NCBI RefSeq assembly: GCF_000428925.1
Contig: NZ_AUAW01000009.1
Coordinates: 45,608 to 109,607, forward strand
Length of the DNA: 64,000 bases
Direction of reading: 5' to 3'
Source of the DNA: Furfurilactobacillus rossiae DSM 15814
Lineage (GTDB): Bacteria > Bacillota > Bacilli > Lactobacillales > Lactobacillaceae
A model generated the notes under the pieces. That model ran no database searches and was not told the origin of the DNA. It saw only the letters and a program-made list of their open reading frames with translations. Below, one piece after another: positions 54,326 to 62,986 of this stretch. Position 1 is the stretch's first letter; every line of letters begins with the position of its first letter. The position numbers and the translations under genes were made by a program.

Positions 54326-55093
54326 TTATCGGCGACGATGAACGAGAAAAGTCACTGTATGTAAGATAACGGCCAATAATATGAAGAATATCACGACAAA
54401 CGTCACCCAATTGATCCAGAAGTTGGTTTGCGTCAGGACACCGCTGAGAGCGCGCTGAATGCCCATCGTAATTAAGGACATCACGGCAATCATACAGAAA
54501 AGTTCAACGTAACGTTTCATTGTATTATCATCTCGTTTCGATTTTTGTGGGAGCTTAGCGCCCCATTTGCGGCAAAGTTGCAGTTTGCTTTCTGGAATGT
54601 GGTCACCGTTTTTAAACGTGTTAGGGCAGACGATTTCGTGAATCTTAATCACGCCAGCAGCTGTCATGACGCGATCGATTTGTTTGAATGTTTCGTCTGT
54701 AATGCCCGTGAAGAAGTTGTTAATGGGACTAATGTAACAGTCTGTAATGGACAGATAATGTTTGTTCTTAAAACGGTCGGGATGTGCATCACCAACGTGA
54801 TCGATGCGCACTAAACGCCAACGTAAACAGTCCAAAAAGTTTTTCGTCACACCGGATAGACCGCCCCAAAAGGTTGGCGCGGCAAACACCCAGACGTCAC
54901 TGGCCAATAGCTTTTCGGTGAGCTCGTCTAAAACAGGATTTGGCTGGCCCTTAATATCTGGGTGAATATCATAGTCCTCCAAATAAATTGTTTCCGTTTC
55001 AGTAGAATCGGGTACCGCGGCCAAAGTTGTGGCGAGCAACTTGGCGGTCACACCATGCTGTCTATGTGCGCCCAAGATACCAAGTACTTTCAT
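54326..55093 (-). CDS. FMN-reductase/flavodoxin-fold protein fused to two membrane helices
   Basis: A 255-residue protein in two parts. Residues 1-180 are an NADPH-dependent FMN reductase-like flavodoxin fold (LGILGAHRQHGVTAKLLA, then VFAAPTFWGGLSGVTKNFLD). Residues about 190-255 contain two membrane helices (LFCMIAVMSLITMGI, WVTFVVIFFILLAVILHTV) and a basic end. The fusion would tether a flavin reductase to the inner membrane face. The ATG at 55093 with AGGAG 8 nt upstream is preferred to a TTG one codon earlier. It converges with the TetR gene with a 14-bp gap. Confidence 0.82.
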   Translation of the reverse strand: MKVLGILGAHRQHGVTAKLLATTLAAVPDSTETETIYLEDYDIHPDIKGQPNPVLDELTEKLLASDVWVFAAPTFWGGLSGVTKNFLDCLRWRLVRIDHVGDAHPDRFKNKHYLSITDCYISPINNFFTGITDETFKQIDRVMTAAGVIKIHEIVCPNTFKNGDHIPESKLQLCRKWGAKLPQKSKRDDNTMKRYVELFCMIAVMSLITMGIQRALSGVLTQTNFWINWVTFVVIFFILLAVILHTVTFLVHRRR

Positions 55094-55259
55094 CAAATCG
55101 TCTCCTAAGTTTCGTGACTTAAAAGCTATTTAAAAGTGGTATGAATCGCTGTTATCACTTGATAAATCAACGTTTATAATGGTTTATATATATTCACTTT
55201 AGCATACTTATTTAATGTTGTTGACCTTGGTGTGTAACATAAATAATCGTTTTGTCAAA

Positions 55260-55320
55260 TTGACAGCGGCGGAATTGTTCACTATACTGTCCTTACATTT
55301 GAAATGGGGGACCGATTATC
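55260..55320 (+). promoter_or_regulatory. Consensus promoter and unusual start region of the VOC gene
   Basis: TTGACA (55260-55265), a 17-bp spacer and TATACT (55283-55288) give an almost ideal sigma-A promoter. The leader contains ATGGGGGACCG (55304-55314). The ATG is out of frame with the VOC gene, whose own first conserved codons follow without ATG, GTG or TTG. Confidence 0.75.
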
Positions 55321-55809
55321 GCATCTTCACTACATCCATATATCCACTTCCCCAACGCTAAAGAAGCGATGGCCTATTACCATGAAGTTTTTGGCGCAGA
55401 CCATCTATTCCGCATTCCGGTAACAAAGAACGCAGCGCGGGATTTAGATTTAATTGATACTGATTTAAATAACTCAACGATGCATGGTGGCTTTGAAGTC
55501 ATGGGCTCAGAAATCTTATGTGCTGACGACTTCATGAACCAGCCACAACATGCGACAAACATTGCGATTTTACTGGAATTTAACGCAGATGATAACGCGG
55601 ACGTTGTTAAGGCTCAAAAATTCTTCGAACACGTGGCCAACTCTGGTCGAGTACGTGTGACGGAACCATATACGAACGCTTATTTTGGCGGCAAACGCGG
55701 CGAGTTCACCGATGAATATGGTGTGAACTGGATTGTTAATTGTCGTCCGCATGACTGGGTTCAAAACGCGCCCGTTATTGATGAAGCGCCAATGAATGAA
55801 CCAGCGTAA
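55315..55809 (+). CDS. VOC (glyoxalase/bleomycin-resistance) family protein, PhnB-like
   Basis: About 164 residues if translation begins at ATT 55315 (or 163 from ATC 55318). The first family strand, HPYIHFPNAKEAMAYYHEVF, begins before the first in-frame ATG at 55369, so starting there would remove beta strand 1. Upstream codons run back to an in-frame TGA with no ATG, GTG or TTG. GGGGGA at 55306-55311 could serve as ribosome site for ATT or ATC. One extra G in the G5 run would instead join the ATG at 55304 in frame. Enzyme activity unknown; the PhnB-like group has no assigned reaction. Strong promoter; terminator downstream. Confidence 0.75.
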   Translation: MIASSLHPYIHFPNAKEAMAYYHEVFGADHLFRIPVTKNAARDLDLIDTDLNNSTMHGGFEVMGSEILCADDFMNQPQHATNIAILLEFNADDNADVVKAQKFFEHVANSGRVRVTEPYTNAYFGGKRGEFTDEYGVNWIVNCRPHDWVQNAPVIDEAPMNEPA

Positions 55810-55826
55810 TAAATTAAATCGTCATT

Positions 55827-55890
55827 AAACGAGTAAACCTCGTGCAACGCTGTTCGAAACGACAGTCATTGCACGAGGTTTACTCGTTTT
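55827..55890. terminator. Bidirectional intrinsic terminator
   Basis: AAACGAGTAAACCTCGTGCA pairs perfectly with its complement ending at 55889, around a loop of about 24 nt, between the convergent VOC and hydrolase genes. Confidence 0.88.
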
Positions 55891-56856
55891 CTATTCAGGT
55901 TGTTTTTGAAAAAAGTGGGTTGTGGCGTATTGCAGTGTTTCAGTTAAGAAATGAACCGCTTCTTGGGCTGCTGCTGAGTTTGGACAAATCATATCAAAAC
56001 CGTGGAAGCAGCCTTTCATGACCTTACTAAAGGTTGGGACACCGCTATCCTTAAGTTTCTGCATGTACTGCATTGTCTCATCATAAAATGGTTCAACATC
56101 GCCGATGAACGTGCACGTAGCTGGCAGACCGTGGAAATCAGTTGCCCGACTGGGTGCAGCATAGATTGGGACTTCATTTGGCGAAAACTGATTGGCCAAG
56201 TACATCTGCCATGCCAGCTTGTTAGACAATGTATTCCAAACGGGCGCATCGTTGTTTTGCGACGATTCCGTCAACATGCGGTCATCCAGCATGGGGTACA
56301 GCGGCACTTGAAAGGCGATACCAACATCACCATGATCGCGGTTATACAATGTCAATGCAGCAGTCAGGCCACCACCGGCGCTGGCCCCAGCGACCATAAT
56401 TTGATCGTCACGCATACTATACTCAGCACCGTGCTGTTGAAGCCATTTTAAGGCAAGGTAGGCATCATTTAGAGCAGCCGGATAAGGTGCCTCACTTGCT
56501 AAGCGATAATCCGGTGCAACAACGACTGCGTTTGTAGCATTGATAAACCGTTGAATGGCAAACGCCTCTGTTTCGGGCCGCTCCATAACGTAACCACCGC
56601 CATGCAAATAGAGGATGCCGGGCACATTGTGTGGTCGGTTCAACGATGTATACACACAGAGTCGTAGTTGGCTACCATCTGGACGATCGATAAAGTGTTG
56701 TTCATAATTGAGTGATTTGCGACCAATGCCGCGTTGTGCACCTGCAAGGGCATTGATAACGTGGATTTTAGTCGGCGTCAAATAAGGCACAGCTCGACGG
56801 GCAATGCGGCCAAATCGCTGTAATTCAGGTCGAATCATATCGTCTGAAACGTGCAT
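55891..56856 (-). CDS. Alpha/beta hydrolase, hormone-sensitive lipase family
   Basis: A 321-residue carboxylesterase-type hydrolase. Oxyanion motif HGGG (ILYLHGGGYVM), nucleophile Ser in AGASAGGGLT, acid in IGDVEPFYDE, and His in GCFHGFD. It should cleave short-chain esters in the cytoplasm. The ATG at 56856 lies 1 bp after the stop of the preceding small gene (TAACATG), so translation is coupled; longer in-frame starts run into that gene. The XRE-membrane protein gene upstream may regulate the unit. Confidence 0.9.
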   Translation of the reverse strand: MHVSDDMIRPELQRFGRIARRAVPYLTPTKIHVINALAGAQRGIGRKSLNYEQHFIDRPDGSQLRLCVYTSLNRPHNVPGILYLHGGGYVMERPETEAFAIQRFINATNAVVVAPDYRLASEAPYPAALNDAYLALKWLQQHGAEYSMRDDQIMVAGASAGGGLTAALTLYNRDHGDVGIAFQVPLYPMLDDRMLTESSQNNDAPVWNTLSNKLAWQMYLANQFSPNEVPIYAAPSRATDFHGLPATCTFIGDVEPFYDETMQYMQKLKDSGVPTFSKVMKGCFHGFDMICPNSAAAQEAVHFLTETLQYATTHFFQKQPE

Positions 56857-56857
56857 G

Positions 56858-57016
56858 TTACTCGCCATCCTTTGTTTGCGAGTTTGACAATCCGTTTCGT
56901 CTGTCAGTCTCGGCTTGTTGTTGCCGGAATGCTTCAAGCCGTTGGTGCGCTAAGTTCATTTGAAAGACCAATAAAACGTTAAAACCTAAACTGAGGATGA
57001 ATAGCAACTTTTTCAT
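56858..57016 (-). CDS. Small membrane protein (52 aa)
   Basis: A 52-residue protein with one N-terminal hydrophobic helix (LLFILSLGFNVLLVFQM) and a charged Gln/Arg-rich tail (AFRQQQAETDRRNG). It could be a membrane-anchored peptide or a weakly cleaved secreted one. AAGGAG lies 10 nt before the ATG at 57016. Its stop is 1 bp before the hydrolase start, so both are made from one message. Confidence 0.65.
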   Translation of the reverse strand: MKKLLFILSLGFNVLLVFQMNLAHQRLEAFRQQQAETDRRNGLSNSQTKDGE

Positions 57017-57109
57017 AAGCACGCGTCTCCTTCGTTTGATAACGATTACGATGTTAGTTTCAATTACGGTAATTATAGACCAGATTATCAAATGAAGGTT
57101 CAGCGAAAC

Positions 57110-57649
57110 TTAAATGATATCTGTTAAATATGGTAATTGAAAAAAGGTGGCCAGAATCCGCAAAGTAAATACGCAGAGTACACCTGCTAGAGCTAGAACA
57201 AGTGCTATTTTCATTCCACGACTAGGCTGTTTACGAATGTTGATGAGCATGTACAGGAGCGCACCAACCGGTACGATTAGGCTGAACAAAATCGGCACAT
57301 ACACTAGAATTGGGTGAACGGTGCCTGGGACTAGCTGGACAAGTGTGAAAGCAATCGTTAACGCAAACACAATGGTCAGGACAAGCGTTGCTAACACGAT
57401 TTTTAATATTGTGAACACTTTAGAATCATGCGAAATTTTTGTCATCATAGTGGTATCTCCCTTAATTAAATCGTCCAAAGACAAATCGAAAAGCGTACTT
57501 AACCGAATTAGATTTTCGATATCCGGCAACGTTTTGCCAGTTTCCCATTTCGAAATGGATTGACGTGAAATATGAAGCTCATCGGCAACGGCCTGCTGTG
57601 ATAAATTGGCTCGTTGGCGAGCAGCTTTTAATGCAGTGGCTAATTCCAT
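57110..57649 (-). CDS. XRE-family HTH protein with membrane domain
   Basis: A 179-residue protein: residues 1-63 form a Cro/C1 HTH (LKAARQRANLSQQAVADELHISRQSISKWETGK) and residues about 78-179 hold three membrane helices (ILKIVLATLVLTIVFALTIA, ILVYVPILFSLIVPVGALLY, ALVLALAGVLCVFTLRIL). Such membrane-tethered regulators often sense envelope state. AAAGGAG precedes the ATG. It lies upstream of the small protein and hydrolase genes on the same strand. Confidence 0.88.
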   Translation of the reverse strand: MELATALKAARQRANLSQQAVADELHISRQSISKWETGKTLPDIENLIRLSTLFDLSLDDLIKGDTTMMTKISHDSKVFTILKIVLATLVLTIVFALTIAFTLVQLVPGTVHPILVYVPILFSLIVPVGALLYMLINIRKQPSRGMKIALVLALAGVLCVFTLRILATFFQLPYLTDII

Positions 57650-57778
57650 AAGTCGCTCCTTTCTTAATGAGCAAAGTGTCGCATGATTTGGTGAAACTGG
57701 GTAGCACCTAATGGGCGCATGTCGATAACAGAGGGGATTTCATGGTTAAATTATTATCACATAAGTTAGCTCATAAAG

Positions 57779-57818
57779 AAAAAGGAATGAAATCGGTTAA
57801 AAGATTTCATTCCTTTTC
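57779..57818 (-). terminator. Terminator of the adenine deaminase gene
   Basis: AAAAGGAATGAAATC pairs perfectly with GATTTCATTCCTTTT around an 8-nt loop, 20 bp after the stop. It can also act in the other direction. Confidence 0.88.
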
Positions 57819-57838
57819 AATGTATTTTATCAGGATAA

Positions 57839-59611
57839 TTAATGGCCAACGACTGGGTCAAAATAAGTTAATTTTGTGTAGTCGACGTTCCCACCGTCTG
57901 TAATTGCCAAGTCGGGAATTGCCGTAATCGGTAAGAAGGATAAATAGAATAGCGGATCCGGTAACTGGCAGCCAAGTAAAATTGATTTCTGTTTGAGTTC
58001 ATTTTCCTTGGTAGCTAATTCGACAGGTGTTAGGTCAGTTGTAATGCCAGCAATTGGCAATTTCAGCAGTGATAAAACCTTACCATCCATAACAACTACT
58101 TGACCGCCACCACATTTTAGCAATGTATTTGTGGCTAACGCCATATCTGCTGTATTAACGCCTGCCACAACCATATTATTATCGTCAGGAGCACTTGTTG
58201 TCGCAATCGCACCATGCTTGATTGACCAACCTGAAATGAAACCGTGAGCGTGATTTTGGTTAATACCATAGCGTTCAATGACAGATACGGAAACAGCATC
58301 TTTTTCTATGCTTGGCAAAATGATGCCATTATGAGCCGTCAATTCGATATCTTTTTGTTTTCTGACAAATGGGCCAACGCTGTGAATTGTACGGACTGTG
58401 ACGGGTCCATCCGAAATGTCAGCATGATAATCAAATTCACTGGCGGTCATTTCAACATGTTTGACAGTGTTTAGAATCTTTTGGGTGCGCACTGGTGGAA
58501 CAAATGGTAAGACGGTTTTCTGAGTGTCATAAACGAGTTGCCCTTTGCTAATGACAGTTTCAATATTAAATTGGCTGGGTTGATCAACTAAAAGAATATC
58601 TGCATCTTTGCCAGGGGCGATTGAACCAACCTGATTATCAATGTGGTAGGCTTCTGCACCATTTAACGTGGCCATTTGAATTGCCGTCATTGGGGATACA
58701 CCGGCTTTAATGGCTAACCGAACCATGTGGTCTAGATGACCATGATTCAAAATATCGCTAGCATTAACATCGTCCGTACAAAAACTGGTATGACGTGCAA
58801 CGCCGGCTGCACCTTCTGTAATCGCCCGAATATTTTCAGCGAGGAATTTAGTTACGGAAGATTCTCTAATAACAACATGAACACCCTTCCGAGCCTTTTC
58901 CAAAAATTCTGCGTGGCTATAGCTTTCGTGATCAATGGTGACACCGCTCATAAGAAATTGGTTTAGCTCTTTACCACGGGCCATTGGCGAGCATCCAAAA
59001 ATTGGTTTGTGATATTGTTGTGCCGAACTGATTGCTTGAAGTGTATCAGAATCCTTTATTTGCACGGCCTCACGAACGGTTTCCCAGACTCCGTAGCATT
59101 GATCCAATGCCTGATATTCTTCATGATCAGCGGCTGATACGTTATAGGCGATGGTGGATTTGGGAATGGTATAAGGCGTTTTGTAAGGTAGTCCCCAAAA
59201 TAGTTTTAGCGGTAACGGTTTAATTTCATTGAAGATTTCCTGCAGGTCATTAAGTCCTAGTACGGAAATATACTCATCCAAACCTGAAACAATGCTAGTA
59301 GTGCCATGAGGGACAACCGCTTCCGCGAAACGAGTCATGCTGAGTTTGCTACATTCCACATGAATATGACCGTCAATCAAACCTGGTACCAGATACTTAC
59401 CGGTTGCATCGATGTGTTTCGTATTCTCATCAATGTAATCAGAAATATCTGTATCTACGGCGACAATGCGTTCTTTATAGATAGCGACATCAGTTTGGTA
59501 GTATTCGCCAGTATTGACGTTGACCAAGGTGCCATGTTCAATAACCATGCTAGCAGGTGTCTTAGCTACGCCGGCATCAATATACTCGCTTAATTCTTTA
59601 ACAGTAGTCAC
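57839..59611 (-). CDS. ade: Adenine deaminase
   Basis: A 590-residue amidohydrolase of the AdeC type, converting adenine to hypoxanthine and ammonia. Metal site VPGLIDGHIHVECSKL near residue 75; SFCTDD in the barrel (about 277); C-terminal sandwich domain with HGFISGWSIKHGA and TAIPDLAITDGG. Length normal. The start is GTG at 59611 with GAAGG 9 nt upstream. The NCS2 permease gene is 63 bp upstream on the same strand, so uptake and deamination are coupled. No riboswitch is seen. Confidence 0.95.
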   Translation of the reverse strand: MTTVKELSEYIDAGVAKTPASMVIEHGTLVNVNTGEYYQTDVAIYKERIVAVDTDISDYIDENTKHIDATGKYLVPGLIDGHIHVECSKLSMTRFAEAVVPHGTTSIVSGLDEYISVLGLNDLQEIFNEIKPLPLKLFWGLPYKTPYTIPKSTIAYNVSAADHEEYQALDQCYGVWETVREAVQIKDSDTLQAISSAQQYHKPIFGCSPMARGKELNQFLMSGVTIDHESYSHAEFLEKARKGVHVVIRESSVTKFLAENIRAITEGAAGVARHTSFCTDDVNASDILNHGHLDHMVRLAIKAGVSPMTAIQMATLNGAEAYHIDNQVGSIAPGKDADILLVDQPSQFNIETVISKGQLVYDTQKTVLPFVPPVRTQKILNTVKHVEMTASEFDYHADISDGPVTVRTIHSVGPFVRKQKDIELTAHNGIILPSIEKDAVSVSVIERYGINQNHAHGFISGWSIKHGAIATTSAPDDNNMVVAGVNTADMALATNTLLKCGGGQVVVMDGKVLSLLKLPIAGITTDLTPVELATKENELKQKSILLGCQLPDPLFYLSFLPITAIPDLAITDGGNVDYTKLTYFDPVVGH

Positions 59612-59674
59612 TTTAGATTACCTTCACTTTCTTTGTTTAGAATCGTGAGTTTCAAAAGTCTGTTCAAATTCTGT

Positions 59675-61048
59675 TTAGGACTTTGGCATTAAATTGAGGA
59701 CATACAGTAATATGACGAAAATAAATAATAATGCCCACATGATGCCGTTCACTTCTTTTCGTTTGCCAGCAACAGTCATCATGATTGGATAAGTTAAAAA
59801 ACCAAACGCGATTCCGTAAGAAATATTGTAAGTAAGTGGCATCCCAATAACGACTAAGAAAGCAGGCAGTGCAATTTCAAACCGTTGCCACTGAATGTCC
59901 CGTAATGCTGAGACCATTAAAACACCGACAATAATTAATGCAGGTGCGGTTACTTGACTGGTGACAACAGTCAGCAGTGGTGAAAACAACATACTCAATA
60001 CGAATAATAATCCGGTCGTTAAAGCTGTTAATCCGGTTCGACCACCGACAGCGATACCAGCCGATGATTCAACGTAGGCAGAGGTCGGCGTTGTGCCCAT
60101 TACAGATCCTGCCAGCATGGAGAGTGAATCAGCCATAAGTGCGCGGCCAATTCGCGGCATTTTATTGTCTTTCATAATGCCAGCCTGTTGTGCGAGACCG
60201 ATTAAAGTGCCTGCCGTATCAAAGAATGCGACGAGCAGGAAAATTAGAACGACGGCCCACATTTGTGGATCAACTAGGGATGGAAAATGTTTGAGGCCAG
60301 CACCAAATGTGGGCCCGAGACTTGGTGCCAAAGAGATGATTTTGGAAGGGGCCTTGATTAGTCCGGTTATTAGACCAACGACAGTAGTTGATACTAGACC
60401 GATGAAGATGGCTCCGGGAATTTTGCGTGCCATCAACATACCAATAACGAGAATACCGAAAATTGTGAGCCATGTTGTCGGTACGTTGAGTGCGCCAATG
60501 GCTACGAGTGAGGATTTATTTGCCACTACGAGACCGCCGCCTTGTAGACCAACGAAGGCAATAAAAATACCAATCCCTGCGGCCATTGCTAACTTTAGGT
60601 CACGGGGAATGGCATCAATAACAATTTCACGAATTTTCAGAAACGACAGGATGGTAAATAAAATGGCGGCGACTACGACACCGGTCATTGCTTTTTCCCA
60701 AGAAATACCCATTCCGAGAACAACAGAATAGGTGAAAAATGCATTATCGCCTAGTCCAGGTGCAATAGCAATTGGATAGTTCGCTAAAAAGGCCATTAGT
60801 AAACAGCCAATAATAGCAGATAAGGCAGTTGCAGTGAAAACGGCTCCTTTATTCATTCCAGAAGCACCGAGAATAGTTGGGTTAACAAACAGAATATAGG
60901 CCATTGATACAAAAGTCGTAAGACCTGCCAATAACTCACGCCGAATTGTTGTACCTTGCTCCGAAAGATGGAATGTACGCTCTAGAAATGTCGATTCAAC
61001 GAGACTGTGCTGATTGCTTAATCCTAGCAGGGCGATATACTCCTTCAA
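59675..61048 (-). CDS. NCS2-family purine permease
   Basis: A permease of the adenine/guanine/hypoxanthine type (PbuG/AdeP group), up to 457 residues with about 12-14 helices. Signatures: TTIRRELLAGLTTFVSMAYI at the N-terminal end, APGLGDNAFF in the substrate-binding helix (many relatives have APGMGLNAFF, so Asp is unusual), TPTSAYVESSAGIAVGGRTG. The start is uncertain: the first in-frame start is TTG at 61048 without a site, while AAGGAG lies inside the frame at 61045-61040 and is followed only by ATC (61036) and CTG (61030). Probably in one operon with ade. Confidence 0.88.
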   Translation of the reverse strand: MKEYIALLGLSNQHSLVESTFLERTFHLSEQGTTIRRELLAGLTTFVSMAYILFVNPTILGASGMNKGAVFTATALSAIIGCLLMAFLANYPIAIAPGLGDNAFFTYSVVLGMGISWEKAMTGVVVAAILFTILSFLKIREIVIDAIPRDLKLAMAAGIGIFIAFVGLQGGGLVVANKSSLVAIGALNVPTTWLTIFGILVIGMLMARKIPGAIFIGLVSTTVVGLITGLIKAPSKIISLAPSLGPTFGAGLKHFPSLVDPQMWAVVLIFLLVAFFDTAGTLIGLAQQAGIMKDNKMPRIGRALMADSLSMLAGSVMGTTPTSAYVESSAGIAVGGRTGLTALTTGLLFVLSMLFSPLLTVVTSQVTAPALIIVGVLMVSALRDIQWQRFEIALPAFLVVIGMPLTYNISYGIAFGFLTYPIMMTVAGKRKEVNGIMWALLFIFVILLYVLNLMPKS

Positions 61049-61115
61049 ATTGTTTTAATGTATTTTGAATGTGACAAAAGTATTCCATACATCACAAACT
61101 AAATCAATATCATAT

Positions 61116-61181
61116 TTCGTGTTTTGCTGTATTTACACATTCAAAAAATGTGATATGATGTTTTTAACCGTAATACACGAA
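61116..61181. promoter_or_regulatory. Divergent purine-salvage control region
   Basis: TTCGTGT (61116-61122) and its complement ACACGAA (61175-61181) face each other in the gap between the permease and the deaminase-like gene. ATACACGAACAAT resembles the PurR box AWWWCCGAACWWT with two mismatches. TTTACA (61132-61137), 16 bp and TATGAT (61154-61159) form the promoter of the plus-strand gene. Confidence 0.5.
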
Positions 61182-61204
61182 CAATATTAGGAGGATTTCA
61201 AGCG

Positions 61205-62215
61205 ATGCCAATTACCCGTGAATTTACTAGTGGTTTACCCAAAGCGGAACTACATGTACATATTGAAGGAACACTGGAACCAGATTTGAAGTTGAAATTG
61301 GCACAAAGAAATCATATCGATATCGGTCAACAGAACGTCGAAGAAGTTCAAAAGACATATGATTACGATGACTTGGCCTCGTTTTTGGCCGTGTATTATC
61401 CAGCAATGGATGTTTTACAAAAAGAACAGGACTTCTATGACTTAGCTTTTGCATACTTGCAACGAGCCGCTGCTAATAACGTTCGGCATGTGGAAATGTT
61501 CTTCGACCCACAGGCGCATACAAGTCGTGGGATTGCGTTTGAAACAGTGCTTCACGGACTGCATCGCGCAATCGTTGATGCTCGGGCACTGAATATTGAT
61601 GCAGCACTGATCATGTGTTTCCTGCGTGACTTTACTAGTGAATCTGCTCGACAGACTTTGATTGAAGCATTGCCGTACAAGGATCAGTTGGTGGGTGTCG
61701 GATTGGATTCTGACGAACACAACAATCCACCTCTTAAGTTTGCACGTCAGTTCGCTGATGCGGCTGCTGCTGGTCTACATTTAACTGCTCACGCGGATAT
61801 TGACCAAAAGGATTCTATCGAGCATATTCGACAGGCATTAGAGATTATTGGTGTTGAGCGATTAGATCACGGGACAAATATTGTTGAAGATCCTGACCTC
61901 GTAGATTTTGTTAGTAAAAATCAGATTGGGCTTACTTCTTGTCCACTGTCCAATGCCTTTATTTCCCCTGAAATGAAGGGTAAAGAAGTACTCGAGTTAC
62001 TGGCAAAGGGCGTCAAAGTTTCAATTCACTCAGATGATCCTGCTTATTTTGGTGGATATATTGCCGATAACTATTATGCAATTGCCAGCAAATTTGATTT
62101 AACGAAGGAACAGGTCGTTCAATTGGCAAAGAATTCGTTTGAAAGCTCATGGATTAGCAAGGAACAAAAGGCACTTTACCTGAAAGAATTGGATGAGTAT
62201 GTAGCAACGCATTAA
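61205..62215 (+). CDS. add: Adenosine/adenine deaminase-family protein
   Basis: A 336-residue member of the adenosine deaminase family. Metal ligands KAELHVHIEG at the N-terminus, then RHVEMFFDPQAHTSRG, GVGLDSDEHNNPP, ERLDHG, SCPLSNAF and HSDDPAYFGGYI. The MFFDPQ and DPAYFGGY segments resemble the adenine deaminase branch rather than classical adenosine deaminases. The usual HAGE motif, whose Glu is the proton donor, reads HADIDQ here. The substrate could be adenosine, adenine or a modified purine. AGGAGG lies 9 nt before the ATG. Divergent from the permease-ade operon. Confidence 0.82.
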   Translation: MPITREFTSGLPKAELHVHIEGTLEPDLKLKLAQRNHIDIGQQNVEEVQKTYDYDDLASFLAVYYPAMDVLQKEQDFYDLAFAYLQRAAANNVRHVEMFFDPQAHTSRGIAFETVLHGLHRAIVDARALNIDAALIMCFLRDFTSESARQTLIEALPYKDQLVGVGLDSDEHNNPPLKFARQFADAAAAGLHLTAHADIDQKDSIEHIRQALEIIGVERLDHGTNIVEDPDLVDFVSKNQIGLTSCPLSNAFISPEMKGKEVLELLAKGVKVSIHSDDPAYFGGYIADNYYAIASKFDLTKEQVVQLAKNSFESSWISKEQKALYLKELDEYVATH

Positions 62216-62233
62216 TATATAGAGTGTGAATAC

Positions 62234-62285
62234 AAAAATACGGATTGGGTAGCCTCGTTTTGAGAGCTAACCAATCCGTATTTTC
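62234..62285. terminator. Bidirectional intrinsic terminator
   Basis: AAAATACGGATTGG pairs perfectly with CCAATCCGTATTTT, with an inner TAGC/GCTA stem, between two convergent genes. Confidence 0.9.
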
Positions 62286-62299
62286 ATTTGCTGTTTATT

Positions 62300-62950
62300 T
62301 TAGTAAACGGGCCGATTTTCACCTTGAGTGGCTGGATCAGCAATTCCAATGCTGTCATTTGCTGCAAAGGTGGGATCGGCAACAATTTTCAACACGACAT
62401 CAGCGATGCTTTGGCGCGAGCCAGAAACACCGACATAAGGTTCATGACGCGTTGTAATGTGATAATTAACCTCATCGCGGTCGTTTAGCCAAGGCAAACG
62501 AAGCGTTGTGTAAATAATACCTGATTCTGATAGCAGTTTGTCAGCGTTAATGGCTGCGGCTAAACCGCCGGCAACCATTTGTTGATTCCACTGGCCAAAC
62601 TCACCGGGAACTTCGTTGTACAGGCCTAATAGACTGGTCGAAATAATTCGTTTCGTGCCCGTTTCTTTGGCAGCAGCGATAATGTTCTTTGTGGGTCGAT
62701 TGGTTTTATCGTGGTCAACAACGGCAGAGAACACCATGTCCTGATTAGCCATGGCGCTTTTCACTTCATCAGTATCATCAAGATTAACTTCAATTAGCCG
62801 AACTCGCGGATTATTTGATAAAGTGTTTAAACGACTGACATTGCGCAAGCCAAGTGTCAGATTGATATCTTTAAAGGTTGGCTCAGTCAAAATACGATGC
62901 TCAATGATTCTGGCAATCTGTCCATTTGCGGCCAAAATTAATAAGTTCAT
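62300..62950 (-). CDS. NAD(P)-binding NmrA/SDR-like protein
   Basis: A 216-residue protein with the modified dinucleotide motif ILAANGQIARIIEHRI, core strand VFSAVVDHDK, and STSLLGLYNEVP then YTTLRLPWLNDRDE. It is the same type as the gene at 19237. Substrate unknown; relatives are NAD(P)H-dependent reductases or redox sensors. GGAGG lies 8 nt before the ATG. The flavodoxin gene is 36 bp upstream on the same strand, so a two-gene redox operon is likely. Confidence 0.85.
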   Translation of the reverse strand: MNLLILAANGQIARIIEHRILTEPTFKDINLTLGLRNVSRLNTLSNNPRVRLIEVNLDDTDEVKSAMANQDMVFSAVVDHDKTNRPTKNIIAAAKETGTKRIISTSLLGLYNEVPGEFGQWNQQMVAGGLAAAINADKLLSESGIIYTTLRLPWLNDRDEVNYHITTRHEPYVGVSGSRQSIADVVLKIVADPTFAANDSIGIADPATQGENRPVY

Positions 62951-62986
62951 TGTCTTACCTCCGTTTGAAAGAACGATTAGTGTTAA

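Noticed and set aside
60093..60731. 212-codon open frame opposite the purine permease
   Set aside because: Antisense shadow of a conserved membrane protein gene; Pro/Arg/Thr-rich nonsense composition.
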